Shown here piece by piece: positions 62,917 through 64,000 of a stretch of DNA of 64,000 nucleotides. The stretch is from Talinum fruticosum (lineage: Eukaryota; Streptophyta; Magnoliopsida; Caryophyllales; Talinaceae). Where the stretch lies: contig JAITYX010000167.1 in the NCBI GenBank assembly GCA_021018815.1, forward strand, positions 124,001-188,000. The letters run 5' to 3'. Position 1 is the first letter of the stretch. Each line of letters starts with the position of its first letter. The notes beneath the pieces are model-generated. The model ran no database searches and had not been told where the DNA came from. It worked only from the letters and a program-made list of their open reading frames with translations. Position numbers and translations under genes: made by a program.

Positions 62917-63005
62917 TTAAAAAATATAAAATATTTTAAGATTACTCACAACTTTGAATCCCATGTATTTAAGATATTTATTCAAAACACGTACATGGGA
63001 TTCAC

Positions 63006-63100
<95 letters not shown>

Positions 63101-63232
63101 CTATACACTATATAATGCCAATCTTTTCAAATTTTGAAATGCTGCAACCAGAGTGAATTAAGGAGTTTCGACCAATAAAAAAATAAATAATTTATCATTT
63201 AAAAAAATAAGTTTCCACTCATCTATGGACTC

Positions 63233-63279
<47 letters not shown>

Positions 63280-63285
63280 TAATAT
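62581..63285. repeat. Three more copies of the ~135-bp unit with (AAT)n runs
   Basis: Units at 62581-62699 (left end cut at the Helitron end), 62721-62853 and 63100-63234, each followed by an AAT run (62698-62720, 62852-62917, 63233-63279). Another AAT run (63007-63100) stands before the last unit. The stretch 62955-63004 holds a 13-bp perfect inverted repeat. Confidence 0.9.
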
Positions 63286-63304
63286 AATATAATATAATAT
63301 AATT

Positions 63305-64000
63305 TTTTAGAAAAATTAAATAAAATTAAAAATAATAAAATAAAAACATAATCTTAAACAAAATGTTAAACAAATAATAAAATAAACTAAATATATAAAA
63401 AAATAATTAATTAAATTATCAAAATATTAAACTATTTTCTGGACCTAACAGCCTAAAATCTAAAATAAAAATGAAAAAACTAAATTTATAAATTTATTAA
63501 TTTAAAAACATGCTTGAACCTAAATTAGTAAATAAGTTTGAAAAATTATCAAATTATATATATATTATAAAATTATCTAATTATAATATAAAAATTAAAT
63601 AATAATTATTCATCCTAATTAATTCATAAAAATATAAAACAGAAAATAAAAACAAAACTAAGTAGAAAATTAATAAATAACAAATATACAAAATTATATA
63701 ACAAATTAAATCAAAAATCTGAAAAAATATAAAAGTAACCTAAAATCCAAAAATATTTTTTTATAGTTTTCCAGAAAAATTAAACAGAATTAAAAATAAT
63801 AAAATAAAAATATAATCTTAAACATAAAGTAAAACAAATAATAAACTGCACTAAGTAAATGAAAAAATAAATAATTAAATTACTAGAATATTAAAATTAT
63901 TTTTGGACCTGAATATATCCTAAACACCTAAAATCAAAATGAAAAAAACTAAATTTAATACTAATAGATTAAAAAGACTCTAACTAAACCCTATAATAAT
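63305..64000. repeat. A-rich satellite-like block, copies 2 and 3
   Basis: 63305-63590 and 63600-64000 repeat the same ordered words as 60000-60480, for example AAAAATTAAA.A.AATTAAAA, ACATAATCTTAAACA, GTTAAACAAATAATAAA and GGACCT. The last copy runs off the window. Confidence 0.65.

Noticed and set aside
62917..63108. Poly-leucine frame
   Set aside because: Translation of the reverse complement of an AAT microsatellite.

Overview
This is nuclear DNA of a flowering plant, most likely a eudicot. It is AT-rich, its genes have many GT-AG introns, and it is full of plant transposons (Athila-type Ty3/gypsy, plant L1-type LINE, FAR1-type Mutator, a hAT MITE, a Helitron end). The species cannot be named from the sequence. 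Only two genes look functional, and both lie on the minus strand.

Layout. 1-21.3 kb is a transposon graveyard. A LINE on the minus strand is split at its endonuclease SDH motif by a complete 13.4-kb Athila-like LTR retrotransposon (2377-15761, 5-bp target duplication CTATA on both sides). The Athila spacer in turn holds a 1.27-kb Mutator-like element (4453-5717) that carries two fragments of a BRI1-like LRR gene in opposite orientation. A 3.4-kb FAR1-type Mutator element (17904-21303) with terminal repeats of about 315-325 bp and a decayed transposase follows. 21.3-26.3 kb is AT-rich spacer with local duplications.

26.3-31.2 kb holds a seven-coding-exon gene for a CCCH zinc-finger / LOTUS / RRM RNA-binding protein (576 aa), with a large intron in its 5' leader. 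31.2-35.5 kb is spacer. 35.5-49.4 kb holds a 14-exon gene for a chloroplast-targeted CNNM/CorC-type protein (DUF21, CBS pair, CorC_HlyC; relatives are the Arabidopsis Mg2+ transporters MGR8/MGR9). Its 4.8-kb first intron is filled with a diverged ~300-bp tandem repeat split by a hAT MITE. Its last exon shows a likely 1-base frameshift.

49.8-54.4 kb is AT-rich spacer with a fold-back repeat. An F-box gene broken by two frameshifts lies at 54.4-55.6 kb on the plus strand. A second small Mutator-like element sits at 57965-58804. From 58.8 kb to the end the DNA is extremely AT-rich and satellite-like: five copies of a ~135-bp unit each followed by an (AAT)n run, a Helitron 3' end, and repeated blocks of about 300-450 bp.

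The two intact genes have no obvious functional link. No CRISPR array, rRNA gene or convincing tRNA gene was seen. Exon coordinates were derived by hand from splice signals, reading-frame continuity and family similarity recalled from knowledge; no database search was run.
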